A stretch of DNA of 7,459 nucleotides from assembly GCA_965370415.1 (NCBI GenBank), contig CBDUTJ010000069.1:1-7459 (forward strand). Reading direction: 5' to 3'. Position 1 is the stretch's first letter; each line of letters begins with the position of its first letter. Under the pieces are notes generated by a model. It was given only the letters and a program-made list of their open reading frames with translations. It ran no database searches and was not told the origin of the DNA. The translations under genes and the position numbers were made by a program. Positions 1 to 6,432 of the stretch are shown in pieces. Source of the stretch: JACNIV01 sp965370415. GTDB taxonomy: Bacteria; Cloacimonadota; Cloacimonadia; Cloacimonadales; TCS61.

Positions 1-1055
1 TTGGATTAACATCGGTAGAATTTCACGATACTCACCATACTCCTTTCTTTTCTAAAGATAAACAGTTAATGCCCGGTGTGGAAATACACGCTAATTTCAT
101 TGAAATGGCTTTAAGGCAAGATTACCTTCGCGAATTCTCTTATATCAAGTTTCTCATCATATTTTTCATTCTTTCATTTCTGTTGTTTTTTATGAATTTA
201 TATATAAAGCCTACTTTTTCGATCATAATCAATTTTTTATTACTGGTGGGATATTTAGGCTATTCTTACTATTTATTTGTTCAGAAGAGTCTTTTGATAC
301 CCACGTTGGAAATTCCTGTATTAATCGTCGTCATTTATATTGCCGGATTGATCTTCCAATATCTTAAAACATTACAGGAACGAAAATTCATTAAACATGC
401 TTTTGGTCATTATATCGCTCCAGAACTGGTAGACGAATTATTACAAGACCCCAAAAAACTCGAATATGGCGGTGAACAGAAAGAACTAACCGTATTGTAT
501 TCAGATATCGTTTCTTTTACTCCCTACACAGAAAGCCATGCACCCAAAGAAACAGTGGATATTCTACGAGAATACCTTACAGAAATGGTGGAAGTGATAA
601 CTACTAATAAAGGTACTCTGGATAAGTTTGTCGGTGATGAGATCGTAGCATTATTCGGTGCTCCTGTTTATCTGGAAGATCATGCATACTGGGGTTGCAA
701 AGCAGCGTTGGAAATGCGGCAACGCATAAATGAACTGAAAGAAAAATGGAAAGCAGAGAAAAAAGATCCTTTCGAAATTGGAATCGGATTGAACAGTGGT
801 GTTATGACAGTGGGTAATCTTGGCTCCGAGCAGATTTTCGACTATACTGCAATTGGTGACAATATGAATGCAGGAGCCAGAATAGAAGCCCTGACCAGGG
901 ATTATAAAACAAAAAACAATATCATTATCAGCGAAAGCACTTATCAGATGGCTCAGGAAAATATCATAGCTAACTTAATAGATGAAGTTAAAGTGAAGGG
1001 TAAAACAAAAAAAATAACAATTTACGAATTACAGGGTTTAAAAAAAGAAGTGTAG
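1..1055 (+). CDS. CHASE2-domain transmembrane adenylate/guanylate cyclase, C-terminal part (5' partial)
   Basis: The reading frame is open to the left edge (first full codon at 3), so the ATG at 69 is internal and the true start lies outside the window. Residues encoded around 27-95 (DTHHTPFF, then MPGVEIHAN) match the end of a CHASE2 extracytoplasmic sensor. Counting from the Met at 69, three hydrophobic segments follow at about 27-43, 50-71 and 79-98, then a class III nucleotidyl cyclase domain from about residue 109 to the end. Metal-binding aspartates appear as D146 (YSDIVSF) and D190 (GDEIVALFGAP). K186 and T260 (DYTAIGD) occupy the base-recognition positions, and N267 and R271 the transition-state positions. 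Lys/Thr is the class IIIb pattern, which favours ATP and cAMP production; this is inferred from family knowledge. The protein is probably an inner-membrane sensor facing the periplasm with a cytoplasmic cyclase. It is separated from HU by 279 non-coding bases. The ligand cannot be told. Confidence 0.93.
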   Translation, partial: GLTSVEFHDTHHTPFFSKDKQLMPGVEIHANFIEMALRQDYLREFSYIKFLIIFFILSFLLFFMNLYIKPTFSIIINFLLLVGYLGYSYYLFVQKSLLIPTLEIPVLIVVIYIAGLIFQYLKTLQERKFIKHAFGHYIAPELVDELLQDPKKLEYGGEQKELTVLYSDIVSFTPYTESHAPKETVDILREYLTEMVEVITTNKGTLDKFVGDEIVALFGAPVYLEDHAYWGCKAALEMRQRINELKEKWKAEKKDPFEIGIGLNSGVMTVGNLGSEQIFDYTAIGDNMNAGARIEALTRDYKTKNNIIISESTYQMAQENIIANLIDEVKVKGKTKKITIYELQGLKKEV

Positions 1056-1186
1056 CTAAATGATTTTTAAGACAAAGACATTTAAGTACTTTTTTTTTAA
1101 TAAAATAGAATTCCATAACCATGTAAGTATGACTTTGTACATAGGGGTTCTTACTTATTGTAAAATAAGGAGTTACGGATTCACTT

Positions 1187-1200
1187 AATTCCATGGAATT
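1187..1200. repeat. 14-base perfect palindrome with repeated AATTCCAT half-site
   Basis: AATTCCATGGAATT reads identically on both strands. The half AATTCCAT also occurs in direct orientation at 1109-1116, 78 bases upstream. Perfect dyad symmetry without a loop suits a dimeric DNA-binding protein better than an RNA hairpin. It lies about 65 bases upstream of the -35 box of the putative HU promoter. An operator role is inference only; chance is possible in AT-rich DNA. Confidence 0.4.
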
Positions 1201-1264
1201 TCAGGTTAAAAGACGTGAAAACACGATGAAGCCAGTAAAAATGCAGGTTTAGAGAATTTTTTTG

Positions 1265-1294
1265 TTGACAAGAAAAACGGGAAATCGAAATACT
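1265..1294 (+). promoter_or_regulatory. Putative sigma-70-type promoter for HU
   Basis: A perfect TTGACA hexamer at 1265-1270 is followed after 18 bases by AATACT at 1289-1294, which matches TATAAT at four of six positions. The predicted transcript start near 1301 would leave a leader of about 33 bases containing the strong HU ribosome binding site. The position suits a highly expressed chromatin protein. The -10 box is imperfect and lineage-specific promoter rules are unknown here. Confidence 0.5.
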
Positions 1295-1321
1295 CGACGG
1301 TGTTCTTTAAACCACTAAATA

Positions 1322-1328
1322 AAGGAGG
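1322..1328 (+). promoter_or_regulatory. Strong Shine-Dalgarno site that fixes the HU start
   Basis: AAGGAGG lies six bases before the ATG at 1335. An in-frame GTG at 1329 abuts the site and would have no ribosome binding site of its own, so 1335 is the chosen start. Confidence 0.9.
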
Positions 1329-1334
1329 GTGTTC

Positions 1335-1607
1335 ATGAACAGACAAGATTTAGTTGCTAAAATCGCTGCTAGCGCAGATGTAACAAAAAAAGCTGCAAAC
1401 CTTGCATTAAATGCAGTAATCGATGGTATTACCATTGCCTTGGAAAAAGGTGACAAGGTGTCACTGGTGGGCTTTGGCACTTTCAAAGTAAACCAAAGAA
1501 AAGCACGCACAGGTGTTAATCCTCAAACAAAAGCTAAAATTAATATCCCAGCAAGAAAAGTTCCAGTATTCAAGGCTGGTAAAAAACTTAAAGAAGCAGT
1601 TAGGTAA
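1335..1607 (+). CDS. hup: HU-family histone-like DNA-binding protein
   Basis: The 90-residue product is the usual length for HU. It opens with MNRQDLVAKIAASADVTKKA, the helical dimerisation region. The HU/IHF signature begins at GFGTF (46-50) and continues through RKARTG (55-60) and NP (62-63), where Pro63 is the residue that intercalates at DNA kinks. The chain ends with the typical IPARKVPVFKAGKKLKEAV. HU dimers bend and compact the nucleoid DNA and assist replication and recombination. This looks like HU rather than IHF because a single homodimer-type protein with the K-rich arm is encoded, but HU and IHF subunits cannot be separated with certainty by eye. The ATG at 1335 is set by the AAGGAGG site six bases upstream. 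The gene has its own candidate promoter and a strong terminator, so it is probably monocistronic. Confidence 0.96.
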   Translation: MNRQDLVAKIAASADVTKKAANLALNAVIDGITIALEKGDKVSLVGFGTFKVNQRKARTGVNPQTKAKINIPARKVPVFKAGKKLKEAVR

Positions 1608-1622
1608 GCAGCAATGTTTTAA

Positions 1623-1660
1623 AAAGGCAAGAGTTGTAAAAAACTCTTGCCTTTCTTTTA
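1623..1660 (+). terminator. Intrinsic terminator after HU
   Basis: A perfect 13-bp stem (1623-1635 paired with 1642-1654, core GGCAAGAG/CTCTTGCC) closes a 6-base loop and runs into a T-rich tail (CTTTTAT). It begins 15 bases after the HU stop. It separates HU from dnaN, implying that dnaN has its own promoter or depends on readthrough. On the minus strand the stem is also followed by about five T, but no gene converges there. Confidence 0.92.
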
Positions 1661-1671
1661 TCTATTATTTT

Positions 1672-1692
1672 TTTTGTGTGGTGAACACAAAA
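1672..1692. repeat. 8-bp inverted repeat just upstream of dnaN
   Basis: TTTTGTGT (1672-1679) and ACACAAAA (1685-1692) are perfect inverted copies around a 5-base centre. The element ends nine bases before the dnaN Shine-Dalgarno, in the interval where a dnaN promoter or operator must lie if the preceding terminator is efficient. It does not match the DnaA box consensus TTATNCACA. A regulatory role is inference. Confidence 0.4.
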
Positions 1693-1710
1693 TAATTAAA
1701 AGAGGAAATT

Positions 1711-2829
1711 ATGAAATTTTCAATTGAGAAGCAGGATCTCCAATCTAATATTCAGCACTTATATAATATAGTACCCAGCAAGAACACAATGCCTATACTC
1801 ACAAATTATCTTATCGAAGCAGATGACCAGAAGAATATTCTGAAATTTACCGCAACCGACCTTGAAATCACTGTTGTTGTCGAGTTTGAAGCAGTTATTT
1901 CGGAAGGAGGAAAGGCAGCTATTTCTGCCAGGAATCTGAACGAGATCATTAATTCACTTCCAGATTCGACTGTTCATTTTCTGTTAGAAGAAGACTCTCT
2001 CAAAATTCATTGTGAACATTCAAAATTCAGCCTGCTATGTGCCGAAAGCAGTCAGTTTCCACTTGTTCCCCAGAAAGATCTTACCAATGTAATAGAGCTC
2101 GATGCAAAGTTGTTTAAAAAAATGATCGATAACACTCATTTTGCTGTTTCCAGTGAGATCAATCGACCCATCTTCACCGGTATTTTCTGGAAGATGTCCG
2201 CCGATAAGCAACTGATGGTTGCTACAGATGGAAAGAAAATTGCAGAATTTAATTTGAATGTTCAGATCGATATTCCGGAAGTTATCGAACAAATCATTCC
2301 TACTAAAGGATTGCTGTTCCTGGATAAGGTAATAGGTGAAGAATTACCTAAAATATCCGTTCTCATCGAATCTAACCGTGTTATGTTCGCTTATGGAAAT
2401 TACACGATATTTACTCATATTATTGAAGGTCGTTTCCCAGATTACACTAAAGCAATTCCCACTAATAATACAAACGTTCTTTTAATAAAAAAGAATATGC
2501 TGAAAGAGGCTGTAAAAAGGGTTTCATTGTTAGCATCGGAAGATACATTCAAAGTTAAATTTGATATAACCAGCGAAACCTTATCAATTAACAGTGCAAA
2601 ACGGGAAGAAGGAGAGGCTAATGAAATTCTGGAAGATTTTAAATATTCCGGTGAACCTCTTATCATTGCCTTCAACTATCGTTATCTTAATGCTATCCTG
2701 AATGTAATGGAATCTGATGAGATCGAGATCCGCATGGGTAAATCAAATGAACCGGCACTCTTTTTTAACACAGACAAAGACGAAACATATTCAGCCCGTT
2801 TCTTATTGATGCCGCTTCGGTTAGTTTAG
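1711..2829 (+). CDS. dnaN: DNA polymerase III beta subunit (sliding clamp)
   Basis: The 372-residue product is close to the usual 366-380. It forms a dimeric ring around DNA that tethers the replicative polymerase and repair factors. Domain 1 opens with MKFSIEKQDL and PSKNTMPILTNYLIEA (22-37), then the TDLE motif (49-52). Domain 2 carries FAVSSEINRPIFTG (144-157), ATDGKKIAE (171-179) and EGRFPDYTKAIP (239-250). Domain 3 has FNYRYLNAIL (321-330) and ends MPLRLV, equivalent to the MPMRL tail of other clamps that lines the partner-binding cleft, with one extra Val. AGAGG at 1701-1705 precedes the ATG by five bases. The gene heads a tightly packed unit with recF, part of the classical dnaA-dnaN-recF-gyrB order, but HU rather than dnaA stands upstream. 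Confidence 0.98.
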   Translation: MKFSIEKQDLQSNIQHLYNIVPSKNTMPILTNYLIEADDQKNILKFTATDLEITVVVEFEAVISEGGKAAISARNLNEIINSLPDSTVHFLLEEDSLKIHCEHSKFSLLCAESSQFPLVPQKDLTNVIELDAKLFKKMIDNTHFAVSSEINRPIFTGIFWKMSADKQLMVATDGKKIAEFNLNVQIDIPEVIEQIIPTKGLLFLDKVIGEELPKISVLIESNRVMFAYGNYTIFTHIIEGRFPDYTKAIPTNNTNVLLIKKNMLKEAVKRVSLLASEDTFKVKFDITSETLSINSAKREEGEANEILEDFKYSGEPLIIAFNYRYLNAILNVMESDEIEIRMGKSNEPALFFNTDKDETYSARFLLMPLRLV

Positions 2830-3906
2830 TTGGAAGTATTATCTTTAAAATTAAGAAATTTTCGTAATTTTACTGAACTTGAGTTAGTTTTTGAGCCGGA
2901 AGGTGCTCTTATCCATGGTAAGAATGGTATTGGAAAAACAAACCTTCTGGAAGCTGTATCATATTTTGCTTTTGGGAAATCGTTTAGAACCAGCAGCGAT
3001 CTGGATTTGATAAATTTCTCAAAAGTTTTTTTTCGTATTGAAGGCTCATTTAAATTACAAAACACAATTCACAAATTTGAAGCTGCAGTCGATAAAACCA
3101 GGAAACTTATCAAAATCGATGGCAATGCTATTGCACGAATAAGTGAACTTTATCGCTATCTGAAGGTTGTATACTTTTCTCCCGATGATATTTTCATGAT
3201 CGGAGGATCTCCCAAATACCGCAGGAATTTCATCGACCAGGCAATTTCGCAATATTCTTTTAAATATATAGAATTTCTGCGAACTTACAACCGTATCTTA
3301 AAGCAGCGGAATGCACTGTTAAAAACCAAATTTGAAAGCTCGGAAAAAAGGATCTGGGACGAACAGTTTGCTCATAATGGAGCAGAATTAATAAAACTCA
3401 GACTGAAATACCTCGAAAAATTTATTCCTATTCTTACAGAATATTATGATAATATCAACGAGAATAGTGAAACCCTGGGAATAGAATACAAATATTCGTT
3501 TCCAGTATCAGGAACAGATATCGCAGATGACATTCTTAGGCATCTGAACGAAACAGAAGAACAGGAAATAAAACAGGAGAGAACCCTTTGCGGACCGCAT
3601 CTGGATGATATTGATTTCCTGATTGATCAGCATGCTGCCAGGAAGTTCGGCTCACAGGGGCAGAAACGTTCATTGGCAATTGCAGTGCGGTTAGTTCAGG
3701 CTCAACTGATATTGGAAGAAGGCAGCGAAGCACCAATTTTTATGTTTGATGATGTTCTTGCTGACCTGGATAAAAAGCGGGCAAAAAAAATAATGGGAAT
3801 GCTGAAGAAAAAACACCAGGTTTTTGTTGCAACGCCAAATACTGAAATTTATGAACCTTTCAATTTACCTGAAATTGAAATGGAGAAATTAAGTGAAGTT
3901 GAATAA
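2830..3906 (+). CDS. recF: DNA replication and repair ATPase RecF
   Basis: RecF is an SMC-like ATPase that acts with RecO and RecR to load RecA at single-strand gaps. The 358-residue product has the usual length. It shows LRNFRNF (8-14), Walker A GKNGIGKTN (30-38), the RecF block FSPDDIFMIGGSPKYRR (116-132), the ABC-type signature GSQGQKRS (274-281) and Walker B FMFDDVLADLD (304-314). GPHLDD (255-260) carries Leu where most RecF proteins have Arg (GPHRDD). The start is TTG at 2830, directly after the dnaN TAG and in the same frame. No ATG or GTG occurs in frame before Walker A, so no other early start is credible. No clear Shine-Dalgarno precedes it, which suggests termination-reinitiation from dnaN. 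Confidence 0.96.
   Translation: MEVLSLKLRNFRNFTELELVFEPEGALIHGKNGIGKTNLLEAVSYFAFGKSFRTSSDLDLINFSKVFFRIEGSFKLQNTIHKFEAAVDKTRKLIKIDGNAIARISELYRYLKVVYFSPDDIFMIGGSPKYRRNFIDQAISQYSFKYIEFLRTYNRILKQRNALLKTKFESSEKRIWDEQFAHNGAELIKLRLKYLEKFIPILTEYYDNINENSETLGIEYKYSFPVSGTDIADDILRHLNETEEQEIKQERTLCGPHLDDIDFLIDQHAARKFGSQGQKRSLAIAVRLVQAQLILEEGSEAPIFMFDDVLADLDKKRAKKIMGMLKKKHQVFVATPNTEIYEPFNLPEIEMEKLSEVE
3882..3885 (+). promoter_or_regulatory. Shine-Dalgarno inside recF supporting a GTG start
   Basis: GGAG lies seven bases before the GTG at 3893. It sits within the recF coding end and supports the overlapping start of the transporter gene rather than the later TTG at 3899. Confidence 0.7.
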
Positions 3907-5134
3907 AAACATTTTTGGCTGGATAATGTACGATTTTGCCAATTCATCTTTTACAACTATCATTGTAACTGTTATCTACAGCGTTTATTTCAGGAATGTT
4001 GTTGTAAATCAGGGTGAACTGGGAACTGCATTGTGGGGTAGAGCAATAAGTATTTCGATGCTTATGGTAGCTCTTACGGCTCCCATTTTTGGAGCAGTAG
4101 CCGATTTTTCCCGAGCCAAAAAAAAGTTCCTGTTCTATATGACCTATCTTACAGTTGGTTTTACTGCGCTTTTGTATTTTGTAAAAGCGGGAAATATATT
4201 TATCGGGATGTTGTTCTTCATCATAGCAAATTTTGGATTCAATAGCGGTAATGTATTTTATAATGCACTTCTGCCAGATGTTGCTCCTCGTGATCAATTA
4301 GGTAAAGTATCAGGCTGGGGCTGGGCTGTGGGGTATATTGGCGGTCTTGTTTCACTACTGTTGATGCTGCCGCTGATACATAATAAATGGATCAATCTTG
4401 TTTTTCCAGCAGTTGCTGTATTTTTTGGACTTTTTGCTCTACCTACTTTTTTCCTTCTAAAAGAGATTCGTCATCCTTCCAAAAGAACAAATTATATTAA
4501 AACTGCCGTAACACGTATAAAAACTTCTTTTAAAAGCATAAAGGAATTTAAAGAATTAATAAGATTCATTCTCAGTTACCTGGTATATAATGATGGAATT
4601 ATCATCGTTATCAGTTTTGCAGCCATCTACGGAGTCACACGTTTTGGAATGAACGAAAAACAGCTTATCACGTATTTTGTGATAGCCAATGTTACATCTA
4701 TGATAGGTGCCTTTATATTTGGTTATATCCTCGATAAAATAGGTGCAAAACGAACAATTACTATTACTTTGCTCATCTGGATAGCAGTTGTGATCTGGGC
4801 ATATTTCTGTAGATCGCTCAATGAATTTTATTTTGTAGGACTTTTAGCAGGTGTCGCTATCGGCTCCAGCCAATCCAGCAGTAGAACGATGTTAGCGCTT
4901 CTTACACCGCCAGATAAAATGGCAGAATTCTTTGGATTCTATTCTGTTACAGGAAGGATAGCATCAATATTTGGACCTTTGGTTTACGGAGAAATATCAA
5001 GGATCACAGGTAACCAGAAATGGGCTATTCTTTCTGTTGCTATCTTTTTTATTTGTGGAGCATTAATATTACAAACAGTTAACGAGGAAAAAGGGAAGAG
5101 GATAGCACTTTCCTGGATGCCACAGGAAAATTAG
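3893..5134 (+). CDS. MFS transporter, UMF1/Atg22-like family
   Basis: The 413-residue product is an inner-membrane carrier with about 12 hydrophobic segments (roughly 17-35, 52-70, 80-98, 102-124, 141-161, 167-189, then 225-248, 259-281, 287-305, 311-330, 344-366 and 376-394), split by a basic loop at 190-222. The opening GWIMYDFANSSFTTIIVTV is characteristic of the UMF1 branch, which is related to fungal vacuolar effluxer Atg22. The major facilitator motif between helices 2 and 3 is seen as GAVADFSRAKKK (67-78) with a second copy GYILDKIGAKRT (277-288). The substrate is unknown; Atg22 exports amino acids, but this does not transfer safely. The GTG start overlaps the recF end by 14 bases and has a GGAG site, so it is co-translated with recF, although no functional tie to recombination is apparent. 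No terminator is visible after it. Confidence 0.9.
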   Translation: MKLNKNIFGWIMYDFANSSFTTIIVTVIYSVYFRNVVVNQGELGTALWGRAISISMLMVALTAPIFGAVADFSRAKKKFLFYMTYLTVGFTALLYFVKAGNIFIGMLFFIIANFGFNSGNVFYNALLPDVAPRDQLGKVSGWGWAVGYIGGLVSLLLMLPLIHNKWINLVFPAVAVFFGLFALPTFFLLKEIRHPSKRTNYIKTAVTRIKTSFKSIKEFKELIRFILSYLVYNDGIIIVISFAAIYGVTRFGMNEKQLITYFVIANVTSMIGAFIFGYILDKIGAKRTITITLLIWIAVVIWAYFCRSLNEFYFVGLLAGVAIGSSQSSSRTMLALLTPPDKMAEFFGFYSVTGRIASIFGPLVYGEISRITGNQKWAILSVAIFFICGALILQTVNEEKGKRIALSWMPQEN

Positions 5135-5176
5135 TTAAAAAAAGTTTTACAAAATCAGATACGATTAATTCATTGT

Positions 5177-5193
5177 TATTCCAGTGAGGAATA
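5177..5193. repeat. Short inverted repeat before the panD promoter
   Basis: TATTCC (5177-5182) and GGAATA (5188-5193) are inverted copies around AGTGA. The right arm touches the candidate -35 box of the panD promoter, so it could be a binding site that overlaps it. The arm is short and chance occurrence is likely. Confidence 0.25.
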
Positions 5194-5219
5194 GAAAATA
5201 TTTCAAATTCCGATATAAT
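5192..5219 (+). promoter_or_regulatory. Putative promoter for panD-panC
   Basis: A perfect TATAAT box at 5214-5219 has a weak -35 candidate, TAGAAA at 5192-5197, matching four of six consensus positions with a 16-base spacer. Transcription would begin near 5226, leaving a leader of only about 12 bases that just includes the Shine-Dalgarno GGAGG at 5230-5234. The 104-base gap after the transporter gene has room for it. Readthrough from the dnaN unit is not excluded, because no terminator lies between. Confidence 0.5.
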
Positions 5220-5238
5220 TAGAAAGTTTGGAGGATTA

Positions 5239-5598
5239 ATGCAAAGAACGATGCTTTTATCGAAAATACACAGGGCAAATATAACGATGCGAGACCTGAA
5301 TTATACTGGAAGTATCACGATAGATAAAAATCTATTGGATGTTACCGGTATGAAAGTCGATGAGAAAGTAGAGATCTACAATATCAGCAATGGAAACAGG
5401 TTTGCTACTTATATTATCGAAGGTGATGCTGGTTCGGGAATTATAGGTATAAACGGTGCTGCTGCACGGCTTGTGAGTATCGGTGATAAGATCATTATTG
5501 TTAATTATTGTCTGCTTGATGAAGAAGAAATAAAGAATCATAAAGCAAAGATCATTGTTGTGGAAGACGATAAAAATCTTGTTTACAGAGAGATATGA
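5239..5598 (+). CDS. panD: Aspartate 1-decarboxylase proenzyme
   Basis: PanD decarboxylates L-aspartate to beta-alanine for pantothenate synthesis in the cytoplasm. The proenzyme cleaves itself between Gly24 and Ser25 to make the pyruvoyl cofactor, and both residues are present in NYTGSITID (21-29). Other conserved active-site residues are in place: K9, Y22, R54, T57, Y58 and the NGAAAR stretch (72-77). The 119-residue length is normal for bacterial PanD. The start MQRTMLLSKIHRA aligns with the family N terminus, and GGAGG at 5230-5234 lies four bases before the ATG. The gene is followed without any gap by panC in the same frame. The last 20 or so residues, with a charged KNHKAKIIVVEDDKN, are typical of the variable C-terminal tail. 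Confidence 0.98.
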   Translation: MQRTMLLSKIHRANITMRDLNYTGSITIDKNLLDVTGMKVDEKVEIYNISNGNRFATYIIEGDAGSGIIGINGAAARLVSIGDKIIIVNYCLLDEEEIKNHKAKIIVVEDDKNLVYREI

Positions 5599-6432
5599 AT
5601 GCAATCAATGTTGGTAAATTCTGCTTCTGAAATGCAGAAAATATGCAGAGGTATCAAAGGAACTATCGGATTTGTTCCCACAATGGGGTACTTACATGAA
5701 GGGCATTTGAGTCTGGTTCGGGCAGCCAGGAAACGGTGCAACACTTTGGTGGTGAGCATTTTTATAAATCCATCCCAGTTCAGTCCCAACGAAGATCTGG
5801 CATTATATCCGCGAAATATAGAACTTGATGTTAAATTACTCACCGAGCTTAAAGTGGATCATATCTTCTTTCCCACAGAACAGGAAATGTACCCGGAAGG
5901 CTACAAAACCTGGGTTACAGTTGATAAGATCACTCAGATACTTTGCGGTAGATCACGTCCAACTCATTTTCGGGGAGTTACTACTATCGTTACAAAATTG
6001 ATTAACATAGTGAATCCGGATTATATGTTCATGGGTGAAAAAGATTTCCAGCAGCTTGTTGTTTTGCAGCAAATGGCAAAAGATCTGAATTTAAGAACAA
6101 AGATAATTGGTTGTCCTATCGTTCGGGAAGAAGACGGTTTGGCAATGAGTTCCAGGAATAAATATTTATCTGATTCTGCCAGGAAAGATGCTCTCTGCCT
6201 TCATAACTCGCTTCTGCTGGCTAAAAAATTATTCAAGCAGGGAATTACTTCTTCCAACAAAATAATAGCTGAAATGAGCAATTTGATAGAAAATAACAAT
6301 GGTATTGTAGATTATATCGAAGTGGTTGATTCCCAAACACTTGAACATTCAGCTGAATTAAGAACCGGATGTCGGATTCTGGTGGCAGTAATTATAGAAA
6401 GTACGCGCCTGATAGATAATATGGAGATGTAA
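5599..6432 (+). CDS. panC: Pantothenate synthetase (pantoate--beta-alanine ligase)
   Basis: PanC activates pantoate with ATP to pantoyl-adenylate and joins it to beta-alanine, releasing pantothenate, AMP and diphosphate. The 277-residue product has the nucleotidyltransferase HIGH-type motif in PTMGYLHEGH (27-36), FINPSQF (55-61), the GEKDFQQ segment (146-152) and the KMSKS-equivalent AMSSRNKYL (182-190), with TRLIDN near the end. It uses the beta-alanine made by the preceding panD. The ATG at 5599 follows the panD TGA with no intervening base, and both genes share a frame. Only a weak purine run (AGAGAGA, 5587-5593) precedes it. A second in-frame ATG at 5608 would lose just three residues and cannot be excluded. 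panB is not in the window. Confidence 0.97.
   Translation: MQSMLVNSASEMQKICRGIKGTIGFVPTMGYLHEGHLSLVRAARKRCNTLVVSIFINPSQFSPNEDLALYPRNIELDVKLLTELKVDHIFFPTEQEMYPEGYKTWVTVDKITQILCGRSRPTHFRGVTTIVTKLINIVNPDYMFMGEKDFQQLVVLQQMAKDLNLRTKIIGCPIVREEDGLAMSSRNKYLSDSARKDALCLHNSLLLAKKLFKQGITSSNKIIAEMSNLIENNNGIVDYIEVVDSQTLEHSAELRTGCRILVAVIIESTRLIDNMEM

Larger units (their letters stand above)
1056..1334. other. Intergenic leader upstream of HU; no gene found
   Basis: This 279-base gap is the only long non-coding stretch. It has no ORF with family-like content and no tRNA-like fold that I can see. It holds several small symmetric elements: an 8-base palindrome at 1084-1091 running into a T tract, a 6-bp inverted repeat at 1154-1169, a 14-base perfect palindrome at 1187-1200, and a 4-bp inverted repeat at 1214-1225 with an AAAA loop. 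A promoter-like pair lies at 1265-1294. None of the upstream elements is a convincing terminator for the cyclase gene, because none pairs a GC-containing stem with a following T tract. Confidence 0.6.

Noticed and set aside
1084..1098. Terminator for the cyclase gene (AAGTACTT plus a T run)
   Set aside because: The palindrome has no room for a loop and almost no GC, so a stable RNA stem is not credible.
1129..1188. Possible 19-codon peptide (ATG ACT TTG to TAA)
   Set aside because: No ribosome binding site and no recognisable peptide; expected by chance.
988..1194. Minus-strand ORF across the cyclase end and the HU leader
   Set aside because: Low-complexity composition, no Shine-Dalgarno recognised and overlap with a clear gene; the other minus-strand ORFs in the window are likewise shadows of + strand genes.
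1329..1334. Upstream GTG start for HU adding two residues
   Set aside because: It abuts the AAGGAGG site and has no ribosome binding site of its own; the ATG at 1335 has ideal spacing and gives the canonical 90-residue HU.
1513..1695. Small + strand ORF overlapping the HU end and terminator
   Set aside because: It lies out of frame within HU and translates the terminator stem; no family resemblance or ribosome binding site.
5135..5238. Terminator between the transporter gene and panD
   Set aside because: Only a 6-bp inverted repeat without a following T tract is present.
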